This document shows positions 1 to 12,757 of a stretch of 64,000 nt of DNA, piece by piece (position 1 is the stretch's first letter; each line of letters begins with the position of its first letter). Where the stretch lies: the NCBI RefSeq assembly GCF_958295425.1, contig NC_081143.1, forward strand, positions 26,060,586 to 26,124,585, written 5' to 3'. The position numbers and the translations under genes are program-made. Below the pieces are notes generated by a model. The model had not been told where the DNA came from, did no database searches, and was given only the letters and a program-made list of their open reading frames with translations. The DNA comes from Solea solea (Eukaryota; Chordata; Actinopteri; Pleuronectiformes; Soleidae).

Positions 1-2352
1 TGACTGACTGACCATTGTCAAATGAGTTCACAGTTTGCCTGTTGATCTTCAGTGAGTATTATTGTATATTGACATAAACATACATGTGCTCTTCAGTGTT
101 TTTCCAATGCTACAGGGCAGATACACCTACAGATTGTCGTTGTACAGGCCGCTAGCCAAGCTACTGCAAATATTAGGTAAAACATTTTTAAACTGAAAAG
201 GTATTACTTAGTAGGCATGGAGTCGGAGCTAAATTTTCTGCTTAGTTCTCCAAAACACAGATTTGGTGGATGAAGCCAAACTTTGAAAAAAGAAGGCATA
301 TCCACAATGACTAATCATTTCTTCCTTGTATTGAATGTCGCCACTATAATGTTGCTAATTGGTGCAATTGGTCAAAACGCTGCATCCAGTTCGCATACAC
401 CAGGCAGTCTAGTACTGCATATGATTATTATGCATTAAGTCCTTCCTCGCTCCTTTCAGTTCCACACAAACAATGTGTTCATTATGCCCTGAATATATAA
501 CGCAGTCCCAAAATACTGCATTTTTTTTATGCACCTGTGTTGAATTCCAGATTTGCATCGTTCATGACAGACAACATTTAACCAGCAGCCTTGCACACAG
601 GCTTTTTTTTTCTTTTTCTTTTCTTTGACCTGTTGTTATTGTGTTTGGAGGAGATATTGATTGAATAAACTTACTACTTTGCAATGAAATGTTTGTTCAG
701 AAGCTCCAGTAAACATGAGGATAATGGATCTGAATGTTGAAATGAAATAACACGGAAGAAAAAGTGTCAACTGTGCCGAGGCTCGTGATATCAGCAGCTG
801 CGGCTGCTCTACACAAAAAAACACACATGGAGCCTTTTGTTTTCAACAAACACAATGCTTTCAGTGCAGTATGGTAATCTTTTGTGTAAAAAAAAAAACA
901 CCAGCACTTATGGAAAAGTTTTACTTTCTTAAGAGTTCTGAACGCAAGTGTTTAGCAAGTGCATTTAAAAGGGACAGAGGCAGGATGAAATTGATCAAAA
1001 GAAACCCGAGACGAAAATGTGATAATCACATTAACTCAATTTTGATATGCATACGTGCTTGGCAGAGTTGATTTAACACATTTCTATATTAAGGATTACT
1101 CATTTGGCATGTTTGTGTTGATGAAAGGTCCCAGACTATGGCACATAACTGTTAAAAAAGAGGCTCTGGGAGGAATCTAACGCTGTTTTGAAGATGAAAC
1201 AACGCCCCATTTTGTTGTACCGCAATTGTCTTGATTATGACACACATTCACCGTTGCGTTGTTTTGATAAGCTTCTACAGCGTCACATTTATTTCAGTCC
1301 AATTCTTCCACCAAGATCTTGTATTGATGACGGAGCTGGACCACGCTGTTCATTCTGCTCCTACAAATCCCCAAGAAATCTCAATGGAGTGAAGGGCTGG
1401 ACTGTCCATGTGTGAAAATGATGACTCATGCTTCATGAGCCATTCTTTCACAGATTGTGCCCAGTGAATCCGAGTGTTTTCATTGTCTTGGAATATGCCT
1501 AAAAAACAAACCTGCTCATTCGGAACATTTTGGTCAATTGACAAATGCGTTTGGTGGATTGTAAGACACTCTTCACAAAGAAAAATCACTCGCTCATCAC
1601 TCATTCACTGTTAAGTTTCGCTGTGAGACACGAAATAAGCGAGAGGTCTATTCCCAAAGAGATCCGCAACACGCTGGACACACATCCAGTGTGTAATATG
1701 CCTTTGCTTCACACCACAAAATTGGTATTAAAGTCCATATTTGAAAACAACACTGTCACTCTCTTACACTCTCATTTAACAGTGACATTAACTTTTGCTA
1801 TCTCCTCTCATGTGGACACATCTGATTGACCACTGATGGCTATGTTTGAAAGCTTTTCTCTCATTTCCCTCTGCGTTCAGCGGGCTTAGAGGTTCAAACC
1901 ATCTCTAATTAGTTCATTCACGGCCCAGTAGCTGCAGATCAACCGTGTTCAGCCCTTAAAAGGGAGCAACACACGCACTCGAGGTTGATCCTGAGATCCG
2001 TCACACCGGGGAATATGACACAACAGACGGCCTGTCGGCACAGGTTACAAATAAAGGGGATGGGAATATTATACATGTCAAAGTGCAGTGAGTCATTATG
2101 AAAAAGCTACGCCGCAATCTTCTTTTCACATTTAATGCTGTCAGTACTTGAGACAGTATACAGTAACAGAAGACTCCTCCACTCACCCCTGCCATTCCTA
2201 AGCATGTCAGAGAGCCACGGTGGCTTTTATATACTACAAAAGAACCTAATTATTCTTTGTTTGCATAGTAAGCTTCCTCTTCACAATACACAAATGAATG
2301 CCCTGGCTGGTTTATCTGTTGTACTGTAGCACAACAATGCCAAATGTAAACA
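1..2352. other. Non-coding AT-rich stretch, nothing recognised
   Basis: No open frame exceeds about 100 codons and none has recognisable motifs. Homopolymer A and T runs are frequent. I see no terminal inverted repeats, tRNA-like boxes or LINE tails. It could be intron or intergenic DNA. Confidence 0.6.
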
Positions 2353-2468
2353 TTAAAGGGCTTATTGTAATTTTTAACCTATCATACACATATACAGATG
2401 TGCTCATACAGTGTTATTGTCAATTTCTGTCAATTAACCCTTGTAAATGTTTCACACTGGACCTTTAA
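2353..2468. mobile_element. Short TTAA-flanked MITE-like element
   Basis: The segment begins TTAAAGG and ends CCTTTAA, so the outer 7 bp are inverted and TTAA lies at both edges, as for TTAA-targeting (Kolobok/piggyBac-type) elements. The right end reads inward as TTAAAGGTCCAGTGTG, which I recognise as the end of a very common percomorph MITE. The left end diverges after the first 7-8 bp, so this is a degraded or rearranged copy. Length is 116 bp and it has no coding capacity. Confidence 0.45.
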
Positions 2469-5400
2469 CCATAATTTGATCTATATTTTATGATATGTAT
2501 ATATGGGGAATGCATTGGTAGTTGTCACTGTGCCTATGTATAACTTTTTTACATTATTATAATGTTATATTAATAGTATTATTGTATATATCATCTGGTC
2601 TATATGGACTATATCTCTCACCAAAGATTGGACAACACAATGATCAAACTTATTCGTGCATATGAATAGCCATCAACAGTGGTATTTTTAGATGCTCGTG
2701 TCCTGAACAGTTAAGATTGTGCTGATCCTCAGTCTTTTCCGCCAGTGCCACTTAGGTCCCAAAATTCAATTTAAGCATTATTTCGTTTGGCAAGACTTAT
2801 CTATCGAGCTAAAGACAGTTTCATCAGCGTCAGATATCACTTGTATATGAAGTGGTTGTGCATACTAAGTAATGATTACCCAACCTAGGTCACATACAAG
2901 GTAATACAAACTAGGACGGGTTCCAACAGTGTAATGCGACTTGAGCCGTGCTCTAGTGCGAACACACTTCACTCAAATGATGTAAGAGATTTACCCGTTG
3001 AACGTCAGCATGTTAGCACTGTAACTGAAGTTGTTTGTTGTGATTTAAAATCAGCAGCAATAGGAGTCCACTGTAAAGTACAACAGCCAAGCAGGTTTCC
3101 AATACCTAGACTGTTAAAATATTTACACTTATTAGATTATGTGCACCATACTTTCATATAGTTTATCACTACAGTACATTATTGTGATAAAGTGAATGCA
3201 CTCCCTGTGAAAGTAATCCCAGAGCAATTCCTAGAAACACATATAGCAGCGTTTTGGTTTTTTAATCAGAGGGCAGTGAGTTGCTTTGGGAAATATGATC
3301 CTGATGTGCTGTCCTGCTATAAAGACTGTTAATGTAAGTCACTGTATGGGTTACAGATGATCTCATTATTTGGTTCCTGCTCTCCAAAAATGAATTCCCC
3401 CCTTGAGCTTAATCAACAGATAAACAGACTGTGGGACACAGGGCATATACTGTCATCCCTCAGGTCTCAAGCACCTAAATATAATGTAAAGGCTATGCCT
3501 AAAGTAGATCCCGCTAATTTAAATTAAAGATGCAATGTGGAGTACTTGGGGGAATCTAGTCGCAGAAAAGGAATACAGTTTTTAATGTGCTTAATTATTC
3601 ATGAACACGGTTTTGTTCATGGAGAAGATTTCATGCAAAAGGAGTCAACGGAGAGCTGCCCAGTTTTGTTAAACAGTAAACATATTGGCTCATATCATAA
3701 CAATTTTAATGGATGGACAGTGAGCCACAAACCTCTAGGTATCCCAGGACCCTCGTTTGAGAACCACTCCTCTAGGATACAGCCTTGAAGGAAATAATTA
3801 CACCAGCCCAAACCACAGATCCTGTCACACACCATTATTTATTTATTTTTGATATTATTCAGAGTGCATAACCAAGATTGATAAGACCACAAAACCAACT
3901 GCACAATGACAGAGCACAGCTGGGTAATAATGTGGTGCCACTGTGCTATTTCAACAGCAGGGCCTTATTTGGACAATGGCTCAGGGACAATTCTCCTCCT
4001 TTCAAATTACAAACCTTAATGTGGCTCCAAACAGGAACTATTCATAAAAAGAGCATTTGCTGCCACTTGACATTATCATCATAATTTAAAGATATTGCTC
4101 AATAGAACCCCACTACGAGCAAAATGGATGACCAGCAGGCCAAGCACACACACAAGTGTCTGCTATTAACTCCCACTGATAACACTATAGACCTGCCAAA
4201 GGCAGTGAAAAGGCATTTTAGCAGGGCACATTATTTCAAAGGTTTCATTATGATATATTCCAGATTTTTTCTTTTTATTCCCTATTAGACACAAAGCTTT
4301 GGTGACAGGGCAAATGTTTTATTTTGAGACAGGGTTTTATTCCTCTCTCTCTCCCTGAGAATGAAAAAGGCTGCAACTAACCCCTGACATGCAGTTTGAT
4401 GAGCTTCTCATTTACTAAAGTAACAACGGTGCCACTGTGTCGCCCAGCAACGGGAAAGCCAGTGAAACGATGACGGTACACCATTTTAAAATCATCTTTA
4501 TGAGTGACCGTCAGTTAAAAACTCTCATGAGGGCATTATTAATGCCACTAAACAAACTGCAGAATCAGCAGCCTCACGGCAGCAGCAGCAGCGGCGGCTG
4601 TGGCCCAATGTGTCGTGAGCCAAAGCTGAGTTACCACCAGAAAAGTACCTCAAAGTTGTACGACCAAGAACTTTTTCAATGAAATATAAGGTTGTTGTCG
4701 ACTGAATGCCAGAAAACATCACACAAATTAGATTCATGTGCAAAAAAAACATGCTGTTTCACCCCAATTCAACAGGTGGCAGTATGGCAGAACAATGTAT
4801 TTTCTGTAAAGATACCCAAGTTGCAAGACTTATCACCCCTTTTGAATTGGGATATATGAGTAATTACCAAAACACCTTTGCATGACGTATGCTAGAGGCA
4901 TTTAACGTGAATGTTCTTTCTGCAAAATCTTCTGCAAAAACTAGTGCAACGTAGCTGTTGTTCCTTGATGTAAAGTAATCACTTCCTGTGTGCAGCACAA
5001 TAATAATGAGGACAAAACACTGCTCTGCTGTGAAACACAGACGGGCACTGATAGTCTTCATTAGCATTGTATGACCTCATTTGGCAACGGCTCGACTATA
5101 ACGGACATTTGACAACATTTCGGTTCCAACTTTACATGACGTAGATTGTTCAGTGTTACTGCAATAGAGAAAACAACATCATTCTCATTTTTACTGATCT
5201 CTATAAGCCTCGCTTTCACCAGGATATGCTCTTGCCCACTGTGACAGGATTTTTCCCAAAGAAAAAAAAAAACAAGGCCTGGATTTACAGCACAAAGAAA
5301 TCCCATAATTCAACATCTAAAGCGATAAAGAGACAGCATTCTCCTGGCATTTATCACGGTTCTCACTTATTATCAGAGCTCTCAAGTGAGACACACGCAT
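2469..5400. other. Unannotated stretch with one possible hAT end
   Basis: Mostly unique-looking non-coding DNA. Around 3745-3768 the words GTTTGAGAACCACT resemble the terminal repeat of hAT/Charlie-type elements, but I found no partner end or target duplication. A short GCAGCAGCAGCGGCGG run lies near 4582. No coding region was recognised. Confidence 0.4.
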
Positions 5401-5600
5401 TTCAATAAGTTCACACGCTCGCGCGCCCCACATGACATTTCTCATGCTGATAAGTGATAAAAATCATCGCTCATAAATGAGCTATGTCCATGAATGGATG
5501 ATGCAAAGGCAGATTGCTCTGCGTCGTCCATTCATAAATGAGCAACCTATCAGCCGATCACAAAATAGTATTTCTTATTAATAGGTTACCGCTGCAGGCA
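5400..5600. other. Hairpin-bearing block, possible conserved non-coding element
   Basis: The block contains repeated CATAAATGAGC words (near 5472 and 5533), GATA-like and TAAT-like motifs, and a short CG-rich stretch (GCTCGCGCGCCCC). Positions 5490-5503 can pair with 5522-5535 (14 pairs, two of them G-U if transcribed). Beyond an unpaired CAAAGG on one side, a further 4 bp (5510-5513 with 5518-5521) closes a 4-nt loop. A regulatory or small-RNA role is inference only. Confidence 0.3.
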
Positions 5601-6397
5601 CTCGTTCCAAAATCAAAATCTGCCAATTTGGGGACAAATGTCTCTTTTTTGTTCTGAAAGCCCCCCCACCCGCTCTCCAACCTGGAGAAAAGAAACAACG
5701 TTCACAAGCTATTGCAGAGCTTGACTGCCTGAAATAAAATGCTCAAGTACTCGAACAATCAGATACACCCCAAATGTTCCTGTGGTGCCACAGAATAAAA
5801 TAAAGACATTTTCAGAACTTCATACTTTGCTTTCCAAAGATCTGGGGAAGTTTCTGCGGTGGACAAACACACCGGCATACAATCATTATAGTGTGTCCTT
5901 AACGATGGACAAACCTGCAGTCCTGTGCTGTGTCTTTGTACAGCGCACAGGTGTGTGCCTCCATAATCTGAGCCGCCACGGAGCACAAAACAATGAGAAT
6001 AATTACCGTGAGTTGGATGTTCTCAGATCATCTGCCAGTCGTCAGCGGTGAGAGCCTGCAATAAATGGAGAGAAGCAAGAAGAATCGAGCCATTAGTGTC
6101 ATCCACAGAAGGAGGGGCAGTTCCCACACAACGGTGATGGTGGACAATTAGAAGACGGGCGTCCCTGATTGGTGCATTTGTCCACATCAAAGAGAGTAAA
6201 TGGAGCAGCTGGGCTGGCTTTACATGGTGGCACAAAGCAGTAAGAAACAATTATAGATATATATTTAAAAAAAGGAACTCTTATGACGAAGGGGCAGATT
6301 CTGTGATGATTCACCTCATACTTGGAGCTGTGCTTTAGATGCATGGTGGCATTTAGCCTAATGGCCTGATGTGCTTGATTCTTTTCTTTTTTTTCAG

Positions 6398-6740
6398 AAC
6401 ATGTACAAAACACATTTCAAAAAGAGTCGAGAGCAGGAGAGTGGTTATATAAATGGACCTATGACGCAGAGACCATTGGTTGGGCAGCGAGGCATGCTGG
6501 GAGGCTCTGAGGCAGGACAGCAAATGCGTAATTCTGACTTACTTTGCCAAATAAGCACCAACGGACGACTCTGTGTGAGGCTGCAGCAGCAATGAAACAC
6601 TCCCCAGTATGAATCAATGAAATGAGATCAGTGTGAGACGGAGCATGAGGGCAAAAGCAAAAAGTCTGAAAACGCTGCACTCGTCCTCCTGCACTGCACG
6701 CTATTTGGAATTTACAATAAAAAAGACTGAGGAGGCTAAA
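6398..6740 (+). other. Exon-like segment with ORF, stop and polyA signal
   Basis: A long pyrimidine run ending TTTTTTTTCAG (to 6397) is a strong splice-acceptor match. Directly after it, a frame is open from AAC-ATG at 6398 to TGA at 6593-6595. It encodes about 65 residues, polar and Gln/Gly/Arg-rich, with no domain I recognise. An AATAAA polyadenylation signal lies at 6716-6721, so the layout resembles a 3' terminal exon. No upstream partner exon was identified, and the opposite strand is also open over much of the segment, which weakens the case. It could be a non-coding RNA exon or chance. Confidence 0.22.
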
Positions 6741-6863
6741 ATGTTTTTTTTCTCTCCATGGTGTACGAGTGTCAATGCTAGCGCTGATGGGACATTACTG
6801 AATTTGACCACACAGGTAGGCACAAGGGAGGAAGTGACTTCATGCACAAACTTTGGTATATTT

Positions 6864-7008
6864 GGTAACGCTTTATATTAAGGTGCTACAATGACAATAT
6901 TAACACTTATATAGTTTTATTAACACATAATAATGTTGATAAGCATCTTATAAGGACTTATAAGGGCCTTATTAATGCAATACAAGCACCTTAATATAAA
7001 GCGTTATC
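6864..7008. mobile_element. Palindromic hAT-like MITE with 8-bp target duplication
   Basis: The ends are 24-bp inverted repeats with one mismatch (6864-6887 against 6985-7008), beginning GGTAACGCTTTATATTAAGG. The element is 145 bp and is flanked on both sides by the identical 8-mer GTATATTT (6856-6863 and 7009-7016). Eight-bp duplications are characteristic of hAT transposases. There is no coding capacity, so it is non-autonomous. The near-perfect ends and exact duplication suggest a comparatively young insertion. Confidence 0.85.
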
Positions 7009-7016
7009 GTATATTT

Positions 7017-8660
7017 TTATATTATGAAGTGGCAATACTTGCATTACACTCTCCACTTTGAGCTGTATGTGAGGCACATGCAGTTGGGATCCGTTAAAAA
7101 GGTCCAATTTGGACTGATTTACTTAACACGACGTTAAGTGATTGAACAATTATGGCGGTTCAATTTTGATCCCATTTGCCGAGCATATGTGAATCATTTT
7201 TCAGGTCCAATGTGGAGCAACACATTTGTTATTCAAAGTGGATATTATTATTTTTTTTAGATTAATAGCTGCTTGTCCTTGCTTGTCCTACACTTGAGCC
7301 AGCTGAATAAAAATATTGCCTCCTATCTTGTAGATGGAAACATGCTGAAGTGGACACATCAAACAGCAGCACATACCAGGATCAGTTCCAGAAACAAATG
7401 TTGTTTGTAGGCATGGATATTCTCCTATAAACACCATATTTATAAGTCCTAATTATATTCCAAATTAATAACCATTTCCTGTTAACCACTTATGGACCTG
7501 AAAATATTGGATCTTTTCCCCACGTCCAACTGCAGAGGTCATTCGGTCTCTTCTGTAGTGAAATTAACATAGTATGTTGTATACTAAAGTTGCAGAAAAT
7601 GTAGATATACATTTTCTTAATTTTAACATATTAAAGTCTGTATCAGCCAATTTCCGATATTATGCCCATAATACTGTGCATTCCAAATATAGATGCATGC
7701 TAACGTTTCAATTCTGTTATAATCGAAATACTGCCAGACTTACAACATTTATGTCTAACTGAAGAATATGAAATGTCCAAAAAATTTACATTAGTTACAT
7801 TTTTTTTGTACCATTTGCTATTCTGCAAGTCTCCTGTTGACTAGTGTTCATGATACCATGAGGAATCATTAAGTACTGACAGTGGTGAGTCAAAATGGTG
7901 GCAAATTAGTGGATACGGATAATCATATTTCTTTTCTTTCCACCCCATTTATGGGATTATATGGTCTCACGTTAAAAATATACACTCATCTGTCACTTTA
8001 TTGGCGCTATCCTTTACCTGTGCTTTAAGGTAAAGATCATTGTAAATGACCATAGAGCCGTGTCCTGTTATTTTCTTTGTCATTACAGTGTTGCTTCAAA
8101 CAATGAGTTCAATCACGAACAAGACCATTGAACTATCCCCCCTGTAATGTCAGCGCCGTCTGAATGAGGTTAATATGTGAAAGTGAAAAGCTCTATAGTC
8201 GGCTAATGAGACAGCTGAGTAGTGCAGTGTTTTCCATTCCAACAAAGATTAGCTGCTGTATCTGTAATTTTAAAGCCCCTGTCATTTTTATTATTATTAT
8301 TAGTATTATCTCTGTCAATCTCTGGGCAGGATGCCAGTGAGAAGGCCACTTTCTGTGGATTCACTTTTCAAGTTGTTTAGTTAGGGCACATTTATTCTGG
8401 AAATATCAAATTATCTCCACTATATTCAATTCTTTCTCAACTCAAATCGTGTGCGTGACATACATTTTAAAAAAGTTTAACAGTGAGGCAGTAACGAGTG
8501 TGCCATGAGATGTTAATCACATGCACAATTAGAAACATCACCACCTCTCCTCTGTCACCCATTTTTCCTTTCACCCCAACCTGTCTGGGCAGATTCTGCA
8601 CATCTTTGAGTCTGTTTCTGTTAGAGATTTATTCCTGTTAAAAATAGTTTTTTTTTTCTC
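7017..8660. other. Unannotated stretch, possible Tc1 end relic
   Basis: Around 7980-8010 the sequence TATACACTCATCTGTCACTTT resembles the outer end of the Tc1-type element found at 26.3-26.75 kb, but there is no adjacent transposase and no partner end. The rest is AT-rich non-coding DNA with a short ATT repeat near 8290. Confidence 0.35.
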
Positions 8661-8663
8661 TAC

Positions 8664-8712
8664 ACTGATGTGATTTGGCGCTATATGAATGAAATTGAAT
8701 TAAATTGAAAAA
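8664..8712 (+). mobile_element. LINE/SINE 3' tail fragment
   Basis: The words TGATTTGGCGCTATATGAAT followed by GAAATTGAATTAAATTGAA match the 3' end of abundant teleost L2/Rex-like LINEs and the SINEs that borrow their tails, which end in ATTGA-type repeats. Only the terminal ~50 bp is visible, so it is a severely 5'-truncated copy. Confidence 0.55.
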
Positions 8713-8766
8713 ATATGACCAAATAAAAAAAAAAAAAAAATCCAATATGAACCATAAACCTTAAAA

Positions 8767-8958
8767 AAGTGTTTCACAATCCTGGTCCTGGGGACCCACT
8801 GCCCTGCATGTTTTAGATGTTTCCCTGCTCCAACACATTACCAGGCTTCTGCAGTGCTTGCTGATGAACTGACCATTTGAATCAGGTGTTTTGGAGCAGG
8901 TAAAACATCTAAAACATGCAGGGCAGAGGATTCCCAGGACCAGGATTGAGAAACCCTG
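8767..8958. mobile_element. Palindromic MITE of hAT type
   Basis: The left half (GTTTCACAATCCTGGTCCTG ... GCCCTGCATGTTTTAGATGT) is the inverted image of the right half (ACATCTAAAACATGCAGGGC ... GGACCAGGATTGAGAAAC). Together they form an almost complete ~190-bp inverted repeat around a short centre (about 8836-8884). I recognise this as a widespread vertebrate hAT-type MITE. Flanking 8-mers CCTTAAAA and TCCTAAAC match at only 5 of 8 positions, so the target duplication is decayed. Translating it in any frame gives shadows only. Confidence 0.8.
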
Positions 8959-11329
8959 TCCTAAACTTTGACATAAATGCTTCACTAAACCTATAGGCAA
9001 CATAGTGTGAAGAGAGAAGTGAGCGACCGTGTGACAAGGATAGTAGAGAGGACTGCAAATGTCTGCCACACATACAGTAGGTGGTAAATGTATCAGCATA
9101 AATGTCTTATCAACAGCTAAGTTGTTAAAGAGGGAAAAGACGATATCAGAGATACAGAAAACAAGCTATCCCTACCGAAAATCCACAAACGCTTGACTTT
9201 CAAATGGTCAAAATGAGGGGATTGAGTCACCCAGTATATCCTCCTGAAGGTTACCTGTGGTTACACAGACTCTACAAGGAATGGAACGGTGTGCTGGGAA
9301 TGGATCCGACCATACGGCAATTGCTGATTGGTCATCAATCACGAAGCACCTCTCAGGCCATTCATCAGTTTGACTGAGTAGAAGGAAACGCTGAGGTCAT
9401 TTGTACTCATTGGACGTAGATATGAGTTTGACATGGAGACAATGACATGAGTAAACACAAGGTGAATGAATACAACTCTGTCTCTATCCCTCACACACAC
9501 CTAATCTACTAACATTTACACCGAACTACCTGATGATTTATTACGATTACCGTCGCTGTATTTTGACCTTGACGAAGCCATTTGTGTCAAAGCAGTAGCC
9601 CTATCTTTGTGAGGATGAACCATAGACCCAGAGAAGGGACATTTAAAGCAGCACTGAGTGAAGTGGCCCCTTGTGGTTTCAGGCAGCATTACAGTTTGGT
9701 CACAGTAGCACAAGACGCATGCCTGTCGGTGACATGAGTACTTTTTCTCATCGCTGGTGCAACAGTAAGCCCCCAGCTCACAGAAACACCCCGCGATGAG
9801 ATGCAAATTCATGCTCTCAGGAGTGCTCATTATGGCCAAACACTTTGGCAACAAAGTATGTGCTTGAGAAATGAATGTGCAAAAAGGCAAAAGCTATTCA
9901 AGAATGTGCACGGCATAGTAATAACAAACTGCTTCCTGCTTTGCACAACCAGGGGAGCAGAGTCGGGAAAACATATTAGATTGTATCCTCTTCATTGTTT
10001 TGGTTCGGAAATGATGCGTCTTTGTGCTGAAAATCGAGATTTTTCGGTGAAAACTGAGAGCCGAGGGAATAACCGAAAAAAAAAGGAAAAATTACAAATG
10101 TGGATGGTGTAGTTTTTCTAACAGTTATAACTAGAAGTCTGCATCAGGATTGGACAGTCATGATAGTCCTACATGTGAGAACAGGCCAAAAAAAAGCACA
10201 TGTCTTTAAAGAAGAGTCCATAAGTGATGTCGAGAAGAAGATTCAAACAGGAAATGACACCTGCTCCATGCCACTGAAGACAAAAGACTTCTGTCACAAT
10301 CGTGTTAAGTCCACTAAGGGTTTGTGATTGGATCCCTTCTTTTAGGAGATTCTGTAGTTGGCTAAAAGTTGGCCAGATGTTTCTGTATGTAAATGTGAAG
10401 TTAAAGTTAAAACAGTCGAATCATTACCAAGCTAAAGGTAATACCTAAAAGTTATTGCTTCATAAGGACACAATACAAGACGAGATAAAGAGTCATTATA
10501 ATTTGCAGATTGAGATCTTCTGTGATCCATTACTCTAGCCTGCCAGGAAGAAGATGTTAAGATAATTATCAAAATAGATAAACTGTGTTTGAAATGTGTT
10601 CTATAATGTTTTGGAGAATGCACTTTGTGACGTTTATGTGCTTTCTTTGGTTTCTGTAAGTTTTGGAAACTAGTATGGTTAAAATGAGGATCGGTTTTCG
10701 ACTATTGATGTCTGGTTCAGCCCCTTCTACATCTGCAGAGCAACATCTGGCAGACTGGCAGACTCAGCTGTGTTCACCCAGGCTACTCTCGTGAGTTAGG
10801 TCTCAGGTAAAACTTATTTTGTGTAACACAATTAAGTGCACCAGTACCCGCAGAGCACTGAGCTCACAACACACGGCGAAAATTGGAGCCCGACTTTCAG
10901 CAAAAGAGATTTACATGTGGACTTGATTTTTCAAGCTATACAAATCTGATGCTTTAAACATAACCTTAATATAGTCACGACTCATTTTAAATACAGGCAT
11001 GGACAATGTAGAGTAATACTGCCGGTAGAAGTGGCCGGAAAAGGTTTCAGACTGTAAGGTACACGCAGCAGGAGGGGGAAATAATGGTCGGAAAGCTTAA
11101 TGTGTGTGACCAAGTGAGAATGGGATTAAGAAACTAATTCTGTGCAGGGATCTTAAAGTTCTATTTCAGCTTGAACAGTGATGAAATGTGAGGATTTTGC
11201 ACGTTCTGCCTGTTCCCTCATCAGTGCACCTGCATTTAATCTTCATGCACTTTCAGAAACCCCAGGCTATTCACACAATCTTCCCCAGATCCCCCTTTGT
11301 ACTGTCGTGGTATTCCAGCTTTTGACTTT
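8959..11329. other. Unannotated non-coding stretch
   Basis: The longest open frame (minus strand, 9516-9890, 124 codons, Cys-rich) has no recognisable domain, splice signals or codon pattern. The words near 9640-9680 resemble a generic fish repeat, but I could not define ends. Nothing else was identified. Confidence 0.45.

Positions 11330-11392
<63 letters not shown>
11330..11392. repeat. (GATA)n microsatellite
   Basis: An uninterrupted GATA tetranucleotide array of 63 bp, just under 16 units, starting at GATAGATA at 11330 and ending before CAGGGCAC. It is perfect, so it is likely polymorphic in length. Confidence 0.97.
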
Positions 11393-12469
11393 CAGGGCAC
11401 AGGTACAGGACGCCCCAGATGCAAACTAAGGAGGCATTACATCATTTGTACCACAAAACATTCAGCTGTTGAACAAGCTCTGATCTTACACTGTGAACTC
11501 CTTTCATTCTACACTTTTATGATGTCATTCTTGTCTGGTTTGTGCAGTCATGTACAGAAAATAATATATTTTCTATAAAGGTTTCATTCATTCATTCATT
11601 AATCCATCTAACAATAGCTACTCTAGCCCTGCTGGTACCTGGTTTCTTCCGGTATCTTCAAAGACATTTGTCAATAAATTAAATCCCTTAATTTAATTTA
11701 TTATTTATTATTCTGCCTCGTCCATCTTTGTCTGCATTCTGGGTCCTACACGTCGCTGATTTGGTGTTTGGGTGAAAGTAGAAGAACTCTTAAACAAAAA
11801 ATTGCATAAATAATACAAACATTCTGAGTGTAATTCCACTTTCCACAAAGTCTTGACTATCTGATACACTTAATCCCCCCCCATCATTACAGCACAATGG
11901 ATCCAGTTCATTTATTTATTTTTTGTCAATAAACCTTTCAACGTCTCTCACTCTTGGTATCGATGTTGATGCGTTTCCACATCATGTGAATTGATAACCA
12001 GTTTTCAAACAGATTTCTGCTTTTGAGATAATTTGATTTCACCACTTCAGCCTATTATTTATTCCCAGCGTAGTCTGAAATGTGAGAGTGACTCGTGCTG
12101 TGAGGGTCGTTTTGATGGGAACAATTGCTTAGAAGCTGTGATAGACGATTGATTTTATGTCACGTGAACTGAGATGACAAAAGTTTTTTTCCTCAATCTG
12201 TGTTTTCATCTGCGTTTTCAACAAAATTATGCTGAAATTACGGCTATTACTGCATTCAAACTGCTCATTATGAGAAGATAAGCGGTTCGTCGATCACATG
12301 AAAATATTGGCCTTAATGAAAATACTGCTCTGAAAGACAAACTAATCTGAGAGACATCGCAGGATACTGTATTCATTATAGAATTATCTGATTATTATCA
12401 TAAGCTGATTCTTTTTACTGACTAAAAACAAGAGATAATGCATCTCATTTTCAAGGAGGTCCTTTACAC
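11393..12469. other. Unannotated non-coding stretch
   Basis: AT-rich DNA with a short ATTC run near 11587-11600 and no supported gene or element. Confidence 0.5.
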
Positions 12470-12640
12470 GAGATAAGATAAGATGTACTTTATTAATCCC
12501 AGACGAAATTCAGTCGGCCAACAGCTCAAAATGACAAAAGACATATAAATATATACAGAAAAAAGACAACGTCCAAACTAATAAATCCCCAGAATGATAA
12601 AATAGGCCAGTATCCTACAAACTGACCCACTGGTCATTCA
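12470..12640 (-). mobile_element. Reverse-oriented LINE 3' end fragment
   Basis: The words GAGATAAGATAAGATGTACT followed by TTTATTAATCCCAGACGAAA match, in reverse complement, the 3' end of common teleost LINEs, where GGGATTAATAAA-type words precede a simple-repeat tail. The same tail family appears on the plus strand near 58450-58494. No coding sequence remains. The boundary on the right is uncertain. Confidence 0.5.
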
Positions 12641-12757
12641 CAGAGCAGCTAATATGAGTTTTCCTTATCTGCCACCTGAGTTGTAATGGGGTGTTTAAAG
12701 TCTCTGCCAGTGATTGGCTAATTTATGGGCAACTTTCTATCCATTGCTGCTGTTAAC

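Noticed and set aside
9516..9890. 124-codon Cys-rich minus-strand frame
   Set aside because: Cys spacing fits no known zinc-binding or disulfide motif that I recognise. No signal peptide, splice sites or promoter.
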